From Shewanella jiangmenensis (GTDB lineage: Bacteria > Pseudomonadota > Gammaproteobacteria > Enterobacterales > Shewanellaceae): a DNA stretch of 64,000 nt. How positions within the stretch are numbered: position 1 is the first letter of the stretch; each line of letters begins with the position of its first letter. Under the pieces are notes generated by a model. It did no database searches. It saw nothing but the letters and a program-made list of their open reading frames with translations, and was not told the DNA's origin. Below, piece by piece: positions 47,283 through 55,435 of the stretch. The translations under genes and the position numbers were made by a program. The DNA is taken from assembly GCF_018596335.1 (NCBI RefSeq), contig NZ_JAHEPS010000001.1:124001-188000 (forward strand), given 5' to 3'.

Positions 47283-47696
47283 TTACTTGCCCATTCTCAA
47301 TGTCTGCAACAACATGTTCTTTGCAGAATCGGCCACCTGGGCATTCATCTGATAAGAGCGGGATGCCGAAATCATGTCGGCCATCTCTTCCATCACGTTG
47401 ACATTGGGTTTGTAGATAAATCCGTCTTTATCCGCCATCGGATGATCCGGGTTATATTCTTTTTGCAATGGCTTGTCGCTCTCGACAATGCCTTTGACAC
47501 TCACACCGCGGGACGCCTGATCCTGACTGGCCTTGGCAAGCTCAGCCTCAAACACCGGATGACGTGCCTTGTAAGTCTTATCCACGCTGCTGGATACCGA
47601 GTCGGCGTTGGCAATGTTACTGGCGGTGGTATTCAGGCGCACTGACTGGGCAGACATGCCCGAGCCAGACACATTGAAGATATTGAATAAACTCAT
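47283..47696 (-). CDS. flgC: Proximal rod protein FlgC
   Basis: The 137-residue protein has the rod N-terminus (FNVSGSGMSAQSVRLNTTASNIANADSVSSS) and the C-terminal segment NVNVMEEMADMISASRSYQMNAQVADSAKNMLLQTLRMGK. It lies 2 bases after flgB and 26 before flgD. Confidence 0.97.
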   Translation of the reverse strand: MSLFNIFNVSGSGMSAQSVRLNTTASNIANADSVSSSVDKTYKARHPVFEAELAKASQDQASRGVSVKGIVESDKPLQKEYNPDHPMADKDGFIYKPNVNVMEEMADMISASRSYQMNAQVADSAKNMLLQTLRMGK

Positions 47697-47698
47697 GA

Positions 47699-48097
47699 TT
47701 AATCTCCTTTGAGGGCCTTTTTCATGCCGTTGAACTTGCCTTCAAGAAACCCAAGTGACATCTGATATTCAATGGCATTCTGCATAAATGCCGACTGCTC
47801 CTGCTGAATATCCACCGTATTGCCATCACCGGTATCGGGCTGATTGGGCACCCGGTATTGAACGTGTTGCCGGCTCAGGGCTTGCAAATCAAAATGGCCT
47901 TCGCTGGTACTTGCCATCTGCATGCCGCGCTGCTGACTGCGGGCGGCCGCAAGCGCATCGGCAAAGTTGACATCGCGGGCCTTGTAGTGAGGGGTGTCGG
48001 CATTGGCTATGTTGCTGGACAGCACTTCTGCCCGCTCGGCACGAATGCCGAGGGTGAACTGATGCACGCCAAGCGCCTTATCGAAACTGATCGCCAT
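47699..48097 (-). CDS. flgB: Proximal rod protein FlgB
   Basis: The 132-residue protein has FlgB segments ([45 protein letters not shown] and [25 protein letters not shown]). ATG 48097 is chosen because GGAGGAGG lies 8 bases upstream; an upstream in-frame start at 48130 lies inside the promoter. It is the first gene of the flgBCDE operon. Confidence 0.96.
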   Translation of the reverse strand: MAISFDKALGVHQFTLGIRAERAEVLSSNIANADTPHYKARDVNFADALAAARSQQRGMQMASTSEGHFDLQALSRQHVQYRVPNQPDTGDGNTVDIQQEQSAFMQNAIEYQMSLGFLEGKFNGMKKALKGD

Positions 48098-48129
48098 AAA
48101 ATTGCCTCCTCCAATGGATGGCAATTTCA

Positions 48130-48147
48130 AAGCAATTCATGTGCCAA
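48130..48147 (-). promoter_or_regulatory. Sigma-54 promoter of flgBCDE
   Basis: On the minus strand TTGGCACATGAATTGCTT is a perfect match to TGGCAC-N5-TTGCW. The -12 element is about 33 bases before the flgB ATG. Confidence 0.92.
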
Positions 48148-48212
48148 ATATCAAGACTGTTCGTAAAGGATGCGGCGACCGAGCCCTGAACGGCGTGATT
48201 CGAGCGCGCATA

Positions 48213-48245
48213 AAAGCAAAAAGCCAGCCCTTAACAGGCTGGCTT
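48213..48245 (-). terminator. Terminator after cheR
   Basis: Stem AAGCCAGCC/GGCTGGCTT with a 7-base loop is followed on the minus strand by GCTTTTTGCTTTTA. It is about 80 bases past the cheR stop and directly upstream of the flgB promoter. Confidence 0.85.
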
Positions 48246-48325
48246 ACTTGTGAAATCTGGCGTTGTGCTTATCAAAGAAGGTACGGCAAGGCGGCTTATC
48301 ACCACGCCAAAAGCAACCAAACGCG

Positions 48326-49159
48326 TCAGGTCTTTTTCTGGTAGTAGATGCCGGGGTTACAACGCACCATATCAAACTCGTCGGTTAAACCGGCAATCGA
48401 CTCAGAGGCGCCCAAAAACAGTATGCCTTTGGGGTTTAAGGCGGCAGCAAATTGCCGCAGGATTTTTGCCTTTGCCTCCGGTGCAAAATAAATCAGCACA
48501 TTGCGGCAAAAAATGATGTCGAATTTGCCAAGCAAGGTATAGCTTTCCAGCAGGTTATGGGCGCGGAAACTCACCAGGCGGCGCACATTGTCCTTCACCC
48601 GCATGTTGCCGTTTGGCAGCGAATCAAAAAAGGCTCGCTTGCGTTCATCTGACAGGCCGCGGCCAAGCGCCAGGCTGTCATACTCGGCCTGTTTACAGCG
48701 CTCCAGCATGGACGGCGACAAGTCGGTGGCCTGAATGCTGGCGCTGCCCGGCAAACCACCCGGCCTTTTTTGCTGAAACTCAAGAATGGTCATCGCCAGC
48801 GAATAAGGCTCCTGCCCCGATGAACAGGCGGCAGACCAGATTTTCAGCGGACGGCCCAAACGGGCGTATTCAGGCAGCAAGGTATTGCCAAGCAATTCAA
48901 ACGGATATTTATCGCGAAACCACAGGGTTTCGTTGGTGGTCATGGCATCGATGACTTCGGCACGTAATTGCCGCTCAGTCGGCTTCATCGAGTGTTTGAC
49001 CACTTCAGACAACGACGGAAGATTGTACTTGCCCATCAAAGGCGCAAGTCGGCTGCGAACCAGATACTGCTTGTTTTCACCAAGCACAATGCCGCTGTGT
49101 TGCTCGAGAAACAACCTGAATTGATTATATTCCGCTTCAGCCAGTGATTTGTCCGACAC
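48326..49159 (-). CDS. cheR: Chemoreceptor methyltransferase CheR
   Basis: The roughly 277-residue protein has an N-terminal helical domain (FRLFLEQHSGIVLGENKQYLVRSRLAPLMGKYNLPSLSEVV) and an SAM-dependent methyltransferase domain (LKIWSAACSSGQEPYSLAMTILEF; FDIIFCRNVLIYF; LGASESIAGL). It methylates chemoreceptors with SAM and opposes CheB. I prefer the GTG at 49159 (SDKSLAEAEYNQF), as in relatives; an in-frame start at 49201 would add 14 unlikely residues. It lies after cheV. Confidence 0.94.
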   Translation of the reverse strand: MSDKSLAEAEYNQFRLFLEQHSGIVLGENKQYLVRSRLAPLMGKYNLPSLSEVVKHSMKPTERQLRAEVIDAMTTNETLWFRDKYPFELLGNTLLPEYARLGRPLKIWSAACSSGQEPYSLAMTILEFQQKRPGGLPGSASIQATDLSPSMLERCKQAEYDSLALGRGLSDERKRAFFDSLPNGNMRVKDNVRRLVSFRAHNLLESYTLLGKFDIIFCRNVLIYFAPEAKAKILRQFAAALNPKGILFLGASESIAGLTDEFDMVRCNPGIYYQKKT

Positions 49160-49318
49160 CGTATCCCATCCTGAATCTGATGAAGAAGGTTGACATAACA
49201 AACTGTTAACCTTCTGATTTTATTCCCCAAAATCGAGCGTTGCTTTATACAGCATCATACCCGGCAACACAAGCGCCCTTGCTGGAGTATAACCCCAGCC
49301 AAGGGAATTGGTATAAAG

Positions 49319-50239
49319 CTACAGACTCAAATGCTTGTTCACCGCAGCCGCCAGCTCATCGGGGTTAAATTTGGCGATAAAATCGTTGGCGCCAACCTTT
49401 TGCACCATGGCCTGATTGAACACACCGCTTAAGGAGGTGTGCAAAATCACCTTGATGTCTTTAAGCTTGGGATCGTCACGGATTTCCGCCGTCAGGGTGT
49501 AACCGTCCATCTCCGGCATTTCGATATCCGAAATAATCAGCGGAATTTCATGGGCAACGTTACTGACTTCGGCCGACATGGCCTTGAGTTTCTCTAATGC
49601 CTCACGGCCATCTTTGGCGGTGTCGATTTGCAGCTCAAGGGAGGTCAGCGCGCGGATAATCTGCTTACGGGCCACGGCGGAGTCATCGATTACCATAATA
49701 TGGAAATGCTGCTCGCGGTCGATAGTCAGCTGCGCATCGGTGGTTTCACTGATGGATGTGCGAACCGGGCTGATTTCATCGAGGATTTTTTCCACATCGA
49801 GGATTTCGACCAGCTCACCTTCAATCTCGGTCACCGCGGTCAGGTAAGAGTAACGGCCAGCGCCCTGGGGCGGCGGCATAATGGCTTCCCAGTTCATGTT
49901 GATAATGCGCTCAACGGAGCTGACCAAAAAGCCCTGTACACTGCGGTTGTATTCAGAAATGATGATAAAACAGTTTTGGGTGTTCTCAATCGGCCGTCCG
50001 CCGGTGGCGGCGCTCAGATCAATCACAGAAATCGTGGTGCCACGAATATGCGCAACCCCGCGCACATAAGGGTTCAACTTTGGCAGGCTGGTTAATGGCG
50101 GACACTGCAGGACTTCCTTGACCTTGAACACGTTAATCCCGAAACGCTGGCGACCGTTCAATTTGAACAGCAGCAGTTCAAGACGGTTCTGCCCCACCAG
50201 TTGGGTACGTTTGTTGACTGACTCAAGAATGCTCGACAT
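49319..50239 (-). CDS. cheV: Chemotaxis protein CheV (CheW-receiver fusion)
   Basis: The 306-residue protein has an N-terminal CheW domain (LELLLFKLNGRQRFGINVFKVKEVLQCPPLTSLPKLNPYVRGVAHIRGTTISVIDL) and a C-terminal receiver (HIMVIDDSAVARKQIIRAL; Asp in PLIISDIEMPEMDGYTL; Lys in DFIAKFNPDEL). It couples receptors to CheA and can be phosphorylated. It is divergent from flgA. In the 160 bases after it, a GC-rich hairpin lies near 49276-49305 without a T run. Confidence 0.95.
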   Translation of the reverse strand: MSSILESVNKRTQLVGQNRLELLLFKLNGRQRFGINVFKVKEVLQCPPLTSLPKLNPYVRGVAHIRGTTISVIDLSAATGGRPIENTQNCFIIISEYNRSVQGFLVSSVERIINMNWEAIMPPPQGAGRYSYLTAVTEIEGELVEILDVEKILDEISPVRTSISETTDAQLTIDREQHFHIMVIDDSAVARKQIIRALTSLELQIDTAKDGREALEKLKAMSAEVSNVAHEIPLIISDIEMPEMDGYTLTAEIRDDPKLKDIKVILHTSLSGVFNQAMVQKVGANDFIAKFNPDELAAAVNKHLSL

Positions 50240-50441
50240 AACTTCGCCTTAGTTGTCTTGATTGAATGGCGCCGAAGTCTCCGGGGAGCTTAGGCATATA
50301 ACTTGCTTTGAGCTGTCACCGACAACCTGTGCCCCGCTTCGTCAAACTTCTGACAGTACCTGCAAGAGGTTTGTACAAAGGTATTCCGGCAGTAACTGAA
50401 AGTATAGGTGTATTCTGGCGCGACACGCTAGTCTCTTCATT

Positions 50442-51149
50442 ATGAAAGTAAAGTTTGTACTGATTTTGACAATTTGGCTGTTAGCCCGTCCTGTTTGGGC
50501 AGGCGAGGAGGCTGTGCCTCCCAGCTTATCGGCCATCGCTGCGGCAGCTGAAGCCGCCGTTATTGAAAAAATTGACGCCCCCGACGGCGCCAAAATCACA
50601 GTCGAAGCGCAAAACCTCGACGCCCGGGTTAACCTGCCCCGCTGCCAAAGCCCGGTTGAAGCAAGCCTTGCCTCCGACAGGGCCATCTCGCGCAACAACA
50701 CAGTTAAAGTGAGCTGCATCAGCCCGGACCAGGACTATCCATGGCAGATTTTTATCTCGGTGCGGGCCGAGGTGCTGTTTCCTGTGGTGGTCGCCACCCG
50801 CCCGCTGGCAAACGGCGATATTTTATCGGCCGACAACCTTGAGCTTAAGTTCGTTAACCAAACACAGCTGAGGGGGCAACAATTTGCCGCCGTCGATTCA
50901 CTGTTTGGTACCCGGGTAAAACGGCGCATCGCCCAGGACTCGCCCATCTTTGCCGCCAATCTGTGCTTTGTGTGCAAGGGCGATGCGGTGTCTGTGTATG
51001 CCAAAACCAGCACGGTCGAGATAAAAATTCAGGGCGAAGCTTTGGCCGATGGCAATCAGGGTGATAGGATAAAGGTTAGAAATATCAACTCAAACAAAGT
51101 GTTGGATGCCACCGTCATCGGCGTTGGCGAAGTTGAAATCAAATTGTAA
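50442..51149 (+). CDS. flgA: P-ring assembly chaperone FlgA
   Basis: The 235-residue protein has a signal peptide (MKVKFVLILTIWLLARPVWAGEEA) and the SAF-type FlgA domain (VVATRPLANGDILSADNLELKFVNQTQLRGQQFAAVDSLFGTRVKRRIAQDSPIFAANL; EALADGNQGDRIKVRNINSNKVLDATVIGVGEVEIKL). It helps FlgI form the P ring. No strong ribosome site is visible before the ATG. The 202-base gap to cheV must hold both divergent promoters; no clear sigma-54 or sigma-28 site is seen. Confidence 0.94.
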   Translation: MKVKFVLILTIWLLARPVWAGEEAVPPSLSAIAAAAEAAVIEKIDAPDGAKITVEAQNLDARVNLPRCQSPVEASLASDRAISRNNTVKVSCISPDQDYPWQIFISVRAEVLFPVVVATRPLANGDILSADNLELKFVNQTQLRGQQFAAVDSLFGTRVKRRIAQDSPIFAANLCFVCKGDAVSVYAKTSTVEIKIQGEALADGNQGDRIKVRNINSNKVLDATVIGVGEVEIKL

Positions 51150-51156
51150 AATAGCC

Positions 51157-51183
51157 TAAAGCTTTCGACGGCCCGGCCGATAA
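51157..51183 (+). promoter_or_regulatory. Sigma-28 promoter of flgM
   Basis: TAAAGCTT, 11 bases, GCCGATAA is a near-perfect FliA promoter; the -10 box is an exact match. It begins 8 bases after the flgA stop and about 40 bases before the flgM ATG. Confidence 0.93.
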
Positions 51184-51223
51184 GATTTCAAAGAAACCCG
51201 AACTGCCAACATTGGAGCCCAAG

Positions 51224-51553
51224 ATGGCTATTGAATTACCCAAAAACAACGCGGTCACCAATCGCGTCGCGACCACAGCCGCCCCCGTTGGTGCTGGCCG
51301 CAGTCAACAGGCCGCTGGCGCACAAACTGCGCAGCCCCAGGCACCTCAAAAAGCCGATTCTGTGATGATCACCAGTCAGGCGCAGCAGCTGCAAAGCGTG
51401 CAGTCGAAACTGTCGTCACTGCCTGAAGTGGATCAAAAGAAAGTGGCTGAAATCAAGCAAGCCATCGCCGAAGGACGTTACAAGGTTGACCCTGAGAAAC
51501 TGGCGGCCAATATCGCCCGTTTCGAAAAGGAGATGCAGGACCTCGACGCATAA
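51224..51553 (+). CDS. flgM: Anti-sigma-28 factor FlgM
   Basis: The 109-residue protein has a Gln/Ala/Thr-rich disordered N-terminal half and the conserved C-terminal sigma-binding helices (QLQSVQSKLSSLPEVDQKKVAEIKQAIAEGRYKVDPEKLAANIARFEKEMQDLDA). It holds FliA until the hook is done, then is exported. ATG 51224 is chosen because GGAG is 6 bases before it. It is bracketed by its own sigma-28 promoter and terminator. Confidence 0.95.
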   Translation: MAIELPKNNAVTNRVATTAAPVGAGRSQQAAGAQTAQPQAPQKADSVMITSQAQQLQSVQSKLSSLPEVDQKKVAEIKQAIAEGRYKVDPEKLAANIARFEKEMQDLDA

Positions 51554-51587
51554 GCGTCTGCCAACTTCGGGTTTCGCTTGGCCTCAG

Positions 51588-51616
51588 GCCGGACACTTTA
51601 TTGTGGCCGGCTTTTT
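51588..51616 (+). terminator. Terminator after flgM
   Basis: Stem GCCGGACAC/GTGGCCGGC (one mismatch, 6-base loop) is followed by five T residues, 34 bases past the flgM stop. Confidence 0.8.
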
Positions 51617-51730
51617 GCATTCTTTTTGCCATTCACTTTTTACTGGCGCCGCAGTCAAACTGCTGCGCTCATCCGCCCCTGCTCCGTCTCCCCGCCTAAG
51701 TGGGCAATGGTGAGCAATTGAAAGAGCAAG

Positions 51731-51780
51731 TGCGGGTAAATGCGGGCAAATGCAGTCAAGTGTCGGCAACATGCGGCAAC
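51731..51780. repeat. 10-bp periodic repeat in flgM-flgN gap
   Basis: Five 10-base units resemble TGCGGGCAAA (TGCGGGTAAA, TGCGGGCAAA, TGCAGTCAAG, TGTCGGCAAC, then TGCGGCAAC). It ends about 40 bases before flgN. Confidence 0.5.
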
Positions 51781-51817
51781 TTACCGCGATGATGCCGCCA
51801 TAATATAGGTAGCGACC

Positions 51818-52243
51818 ATGAACGAACTGATGCAATTACTCACTGGCCAACAATCCCTGCTCGATGAGCTGTTAAGCCTTATCAGCGCCGAGAAAGAGGC
51901 CCTGATGACCCAGGACGCCACTGCGTTAATGGCCCTTGCCGAGAAAAAATCCAGCGCACTGATTGCCCTTAGGCGCAACGATGCCGCCCTTGAGCAGCAC
52001 CCCGAGCGCGCAAAGCTCAATGAAGACGAGGCACTGCGCGAAGCCGTCAGCCACGCCAAAGCCACGCTCGAGCAATGCAAACAGCACAATGCCGCCAATG
52101 CCCAGTTAATTGAGCACAGCCAGGCCAGCATCAATCGCCTGGCACAGGCGCTGCAGGTCAGCCGTAACGCAAGCTCGCTCACCTACACAGATAAAGGCAA
52201 AACCTCCACCATCGCCTCCCTTGGCAGCAGCATCGAAGTGTGA
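51818..52243 (+). CDS. flgN: FlgK/FlgL export chaperone FlgN
   Basis: The 141-residue helical protein fits FlgN (LLTGQQSLLDELLSLISAEKEALMTQDATALMALAEKKSSALIALRRNDAALEQHPERAKL). It is the chaperone for the junction proteins FlgK and FlgL. It lies 264 bases after flgM, which has its own terminator, so it probably has a promoter of its own. Confidence 0.9.
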   Translation: MNELMQLLTGQQSLLDELLSLISAEKEALMTQDATALMALAEKKSSALIALRRNDAALEQHPERAKLNEDEALREAVSHAKATLEQCKQHNAANAQLIEHSQASINRLAQALQVSRNASSLTYTDKGKTSTIASLGSSIEV

Positions 52244-52292
52244 TGCGCGGCGGCCGCGCGGTTTACTCAGCGGCTTACTTTCCAGTTTAAGG

Positions 52293-52336
52293 ATTCAGGT
52301 TCAGGCCCTTGTTCAGTTCAGTTCAGGCTATTCAGC
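52293..52336. repeat. TTCAG short repeats in flgN-flgP gap
   Basis: About seven copies of TTCAG or GTTCA occur within 44 bases in the gap between the convergent flgN and flgP genes. Confidence 0.45.
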
Positions 52337-52370
52337 AAACCCGCACTTTAACCCCTTAAACGTCAGCCAT

Positions 52371-52395
52371 AAAAAAGCCCCGACTTGCGGGGCTT
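52371..52395 (-). terminator. Terminator after flgP
   Basis: Stem AAGCCCCG/CGGGGCTT is followed on the minus strand by T residues (complement of AAAAAA at 52371-52376). It is 17 bases past the flgP stop. Confidence 0.85.
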
Positions 52396-52411
52396 AAGCA
52401 TGGAAACGCGT

Positions 52412-52864
52412 TTAAAAGTAAGTGACTTCTTTTACCCGCTGCGGCCGGTTTTGCTGCTGGTAAATGGCCCAAACCCGTGAGAAATCAAGTTCCAGCTCAG
52501 TGATATAGTGCTCCCCTTCCGGATAGCTTCGCACCACCCGCGCGCCGCGAATAATGCCCGACACCGACGCCTTGATGTTGTCGCTGCCCATGGCCCAGTC
52601 GTTCACACTGGCAGTGGCGCTGATCTTCTGGCCGTACACCTGCTCAGCAAGCTCACGATAAGCGGCAAGTTTGGAGGCCTGCATCGCCATCAGCACCCGC
52701 TCAGACTGGGTTTTGGCCGGTTGAATTGCCAGCGGCGCATAGCCCACTGCCGTCAACTTGGGGAAGCTCTCCGGCGGCACGGTTTCCCACAGCACGTAGC
52801 GATCGCTGCTGGCACAGCCCGCGAGCAGCAACAGGGTAAGGCCCAACATCAACACTCGGCTCAT
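52412..52864 (-). CDS. flgP: Outer membrane lipoprotein FlgP
   Basis: The 150-residue lipoprotein has a lipobox (LGLTLLLLAGCASS) and the LPP20/FlgP fold (VGYAPLAIQPAKTQSERVLMAMQASKLAAYRELAEQVYGQKISATASVNDW). In Vibrio FlgP is part of the basal-body outer (H-ring) structures and is needed for motility. It overlaps flgO by 4 bases. Confidence 0.93.
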   Translation of the reverse strand: MSRVLMLGLTLLLLAGCASSDRYVLWETVPPESFPKLTAVGYAPLAIQPAKTQSERVLMAMQASKLAAYRELAEQVYGQKISATASVNDWAMGSDNIKASVSGIIRGARVVRSYPEGEHYITELELDFSRVWAIYQQQNRPQRVKEVTYF

Positions 52865-53508
52865 TTGTCTTCTCCAAGCAAACGGGTATTGTCCATTCCG
52901 GGGTGTTCATGGCGATACAGTAAGCCATCTTTGGACACCACCTGAGGGGAATATTCAAGATAATCACGCAGATCGCCCGGGCGGCTGAACGCCTGTGACG
53001 TCGCCACTATCCGGCCATTGCCGATATCCACAATGCGGCTGAAAACCGACAAGCCGTCTTTACCAAGGCTGTAGCTCGCCACCAGCACATGGCCGGCAGA
53101 GGCGCTGTCGCTAAGCTTTTGCCAGTCGCGGCTCTGGTACAAATCGCCTTTGTCAGTCACCCGCAGCGAATGGGTCAGCGACACATCCACCACATTGAAA
53201 TAACGGGCATGCAGCGCTGAAATCAACCCCTGCTGCAACTGCCTGGCAAAGTCGCCTGTCTGGTTAAAATCTTCCACGCTCACCGGCGTTGCCACCACCA
53301 CAGGCTGAGTCGGGGTCAGCACATCGTTGGTCAGCAGCAGCTCGTTGACTATCTGCTGCGCCAGAACATTGACTTGTCCACGCTGGGGATAACCCGCCTC
53401 CCCGTAGGACACACTCTGTGGCACACGGGTTTCAGCAAAGCTTTGCGCCGATAACAGCAGCGCGGCTGCGGTGGCTATCGTGAACGTGGCGTTTACGGCT
53501 GCACGCAT
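52861..53508 (-). CDS. flgO: Flagellar outer-membrane-associated protein FlgO
   Basis: The 215-residue protein has a signal peptide (ATAAALLLSAQSFAETR) and the FlgO domain (VNVLAQQIVNELLLTNDVLTPTQPVVVATPVSVEDFNQTGDFARQLQQGLISALHARYFNVVDVSLTHSLRVTDKGDL; LVASYSLGKDGLSVFSRIVDIGNGRIVATSQAF). FlgO works with FlgP and FlgT. It has a sigma-28 promoter. Confidence 0.92.
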   Translation of the reverse strand: MRAAVNATFTIATAAALLLSAQSFAETRVPQSVSYGEAGYPQRGQVNVLAQQIVNELLLTNDVLTPTQPVVVATPVSVEDFNQTGDFARQLQQGLISALHARYFNVVDVSLTHSLRVTDKGDLYQSRDWQKLSDSASAGHVLVASYSLGKDGLSVFSRIVDIGNGRIVATSQAFSRPGDLRDYLEYSPQVVSKDGLLYRHEHPGMDNTRLLGEDK

Positions 53509-53577
53509 AGACTAAGTCCCATTAAATTCAATGCATTAGGTTTTAAGCTGCGCCAAACGCGCAGGTCAGATACCAAA

Positions 53578-53604
53578 GTATCGGCACGGCTGCGCCAATC
53601 TTTA
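53578..53604 (-). promoter_or_regulatory. Sigma-28 promoter of flgO
   Basis: On the minus strand TAAAGATT, 11 bases, GCCGATAC closely matches TAAAGTTT-N11-GCCGATAA. The -10 box is about 70 bases before the flgO ATG. Confidence 0.85.
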
Positions 53605-53710
53605 CCCCTATTTATGCCAAAGGCCGGAGAAATGCCGCGACCCCGACCGACCCCGAACGAGATATAAAGCGAGATAAAAGCCGCGGCCCCTGAGTATCAA
53701 TACGCACTAA

Positions 53711-53728
53711 CAGGCATGGGTTTTGCAG
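53711..53728 (+). promoter_or_regulatory. Sigma-54 promoter of flgT
   Basis: CAGGCATGGGTTTTGCAG has GG and GC 10 bases apart and a full TTGCA box; the -24 box is AGGCAT in place of TGGCAC. It is about 114 bases before the flgT ATG. Confidence 0.65.
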
Positions 53729-53841
53729 TACATCGACAAGCCGGCGCAGCGGCCGCATTTCCGTCACTGAAAACGGCAATGCCTTTTTAAGTAAACCGCG
53801 CCGGAAAGTTTATTCAAACCGTGCTTATCAGGACAGGTGTT

Positions 53842-55017
53842 ATGGCCAAGTTCACATCCGCGTTGCTCGTTGCAGCTCAGCTAATCTCCTTGCCAGCCAT
53901 GGCCGATTGGGTCGAGGCCCGCGGCGAAGCGGTTATCATCAACGGTGACATCGCCAAAGCCCGCAACGAAGCCATTGAACAGGCCATCAGTTACGCCAGC
54001 CTGCAATCCGGGGTCAGCTTTGAATCCAGCCAGCAAAGCAACGGCGGCCAGCTCACCGGCCAAAGCCAGAGCCTGTATCAGCAGATGATGACGGGCCCCA
54101 TTCAGCTTATCGATGAAAAAGTCGAGAACAACCGCCTCAAGGTGCATCTGCGGGTGGAGCTGATGGACGACCCAAGCGAAAGCTGTCAAAGTTCGCGCCT
54201 GAAAGCCGCAATCCTTATTCCCGAAACCGGCGTGCTGGAGCGCAGCCAGTTATCCCAGGGGCAGCTCAATGGCCTTGGCCGCAGCGTATCGACTCAGCTT
54301 GCCAAACGGCTCGATGGCTTTTCTGCCACAGGTTTTGCCAACCTCAAGGCCGATATGCGCCTTAAACTGAGCCCAAGCCAGTTGGCGGCGCCGGATTTTC
54401 GCCTGCCGGACTACCTTGCCAACGAAACCGACAGCCAATATATCCTGGTGCCGCAAATCCATGATTTATCAACCGAGCCTGCCAACAGCCGCTTTCTTGG
54501 GCTGATGAAAGACGCGCCGCTGCGGCAATTTTCAATCAGCCTTACCCTGTTTCACGGCATCAGCGGCGAAATCCTCTGGCAGCAAACCTTTATGGACTCG
54601 GCGCCATGGGAGTTTGAGCGCAATGAAAGCGTCTCGCCCCAAAGCGACCGCTTCTGGCGCTCAGCCTATGGCCGAACGATAGACAAGGTGCTGGGCGAAG
54701 CCAGCAAAGAGCTTGATAACGTGCTGATGTGCCGCCCGGTGCTGGCACAGGTGGTCGCCAAACAAGGCAGCCGCGTGGTGCTGAACCTTGGCCGCCGCCA
54801 CGGCCTGCAGGTGGGCGATGAGCTTTCTATCGTGCTAGCCAAAAACCTGCCCGACCGGCTCAATCAGCACCGCACCATAGGCAATAACATCAAAACAAAC
54901 ATCAAGATAGCCCAGGTCACCGAATACAGCGCCTACGCCGAGCTGTCGGGCATTGGGGGCATCGACAATATTCAGGTCAGCGATTTTGCCATCAAAATCG
55001 AACCGCCCAAGAATTAA
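53842..55017 (+). CDS. flgT: Flagellar H-ring protein FlgT
   Basis: The 391-residue periplasmic protein has a signal peptide (MAKFTSALLVAAQLISLPAMADW) and the FlgT three-domain layout (VEARGEAVIINGDIAKARNEAIEQAISYASLQSGVSFESSQQ; LSTEPANSRFLGLMKDAPLRQFSISLTLFHGISGEILWQQTF; C-terminal KQGSRVVLNLGRRHGLQVGDELSIVL). In Vibrio FlgT forms the H ring around the L and P rings and helps stator assembly. ATG 53842 is chosen because AGGA is 8 bases upstream; an upstream GTG at 53821 lacks a site. Confidence 0.93.
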   Translation: MAKFTSALLVAAQLISLPAMADWVEARGEAVIINGDIAKARNEAIEQAISYASLQSGVSFESSQQSNGGQLTGQSQSLYQQMMTGPIQLIDEKVENNRLKVHLRVELMDDPSESCQSSRLKAAILIPETGVLERSQLSQGQLNGLGRSVSTQLAKRLDGFSATGFANLKADMRLKLSPSQLAAPDFRLPDYLANETDSQYILVPQIHDLSTEPANSRFLGLMKDAPLRQFSISLTLFHGISGEILWQQTFMDSAPWEFERNESVSPQSDRFWRSAYGRTIDKVLGEASKELDNVLMCRPVLAQVVAKQGSRVVLNLGRRHGLQVGDELSIVLAKNLPDRLNQHRTIGNNIKTNIKIAQVTEYSAYAELSGIGGIDNIQVSDFAIKIEPPKN

Positions 55018-55033
55018 CCAGTTAAAAATCAAG

Positions 55034-55063
55034 GCTTTTAATCAAACACAAAAAAGGTATAAT
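55034..55063 (+). promoter_or_regulatory. Likely tRNA promoter
   Basis: A perfect TATAAT (55058-55063) is followed by the GC-rich discriminator CGGCGGG. A -35 element is weak (GCTTTT at 18 bases). This is typical of stringently controlled tRNA promoters. Confidence 0.5.
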
Positions 55064-55071
55064 CGGCGGGT

Positions 55072-55147
<76 letters not shown>

Positions 55148-55238
55148 CACCTACCCTCCCGTGCCTGCTGGCACATCTCCAAGCTTTCTTTAGATCCTGC
55201 TTCTCGGCCAACTCAAGTGTTTCAATCAAGCTCTGCTA

Positions 55239-55344
55239 CCCATTTACAGAGCCTACTGACACAGCCCATTTGCAGAGCCTGCTGACAGCGCCCGCTGACA
55301 CAGCCCGATGAAAGAGTCCGATGAAAGAGTCCGCTGAAAGAGCC
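55239..55344. repeat. 26-bp direct repeat with decayed units
   Basis: Units 55239-55264 and 55265-55290 share 22 of 26 bases (CCCATTTRCAGAGCCTRCTGACA). They are followed by shorter 13-14-bp units such as CCCGATGAAAGAGT. Confidence 0.7.
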
Positions 55345-55382
55345 TTTTAGCTTGGCTGTAACGCCCTTGTTCCGCATGCACT

Positions 55383-55435
55383 ATGGCAACATGCACCATG
55401 GCAACACGCACCATGGCAACACGCACCATGGCAAA
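55383..55435. repeat. 15-bp tandem repeat ATGGCAACACGCACC
   Basis: Three full units (55383-55397, 55398-55412, 55413-55427) and a partial fourth are nearly identical. Units differ at one base (C/T). The array could change length. Confidence 0.85.

Larger units (their letters stand above)
53509..53841. other. flgO-flgT divergent promoter region
   Basis: This 333-base region has no gene. It holds a sigma-28 promoter toward flgO (53578-53604) and a sigma-54 promoter toward flgT (53711-53728). The rest is GC-rich with no other clear signal. Confidence 0.7.

Noticed and set aside
49276..49305. Terminator after cheV
   Set aside because: An imperfect GC-rich hairpin is present but has no T run, so termination cannot be claimed.
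50342..50719. 125-codon minus-strand frame
   Set aside because: It is antisense to the start of flgA, which has clear signal peptide and family features.
55239..55435. CRISPR array
   Set aside because: Repeats are directly adjacent, without unique spacers, and no cas genes are present.
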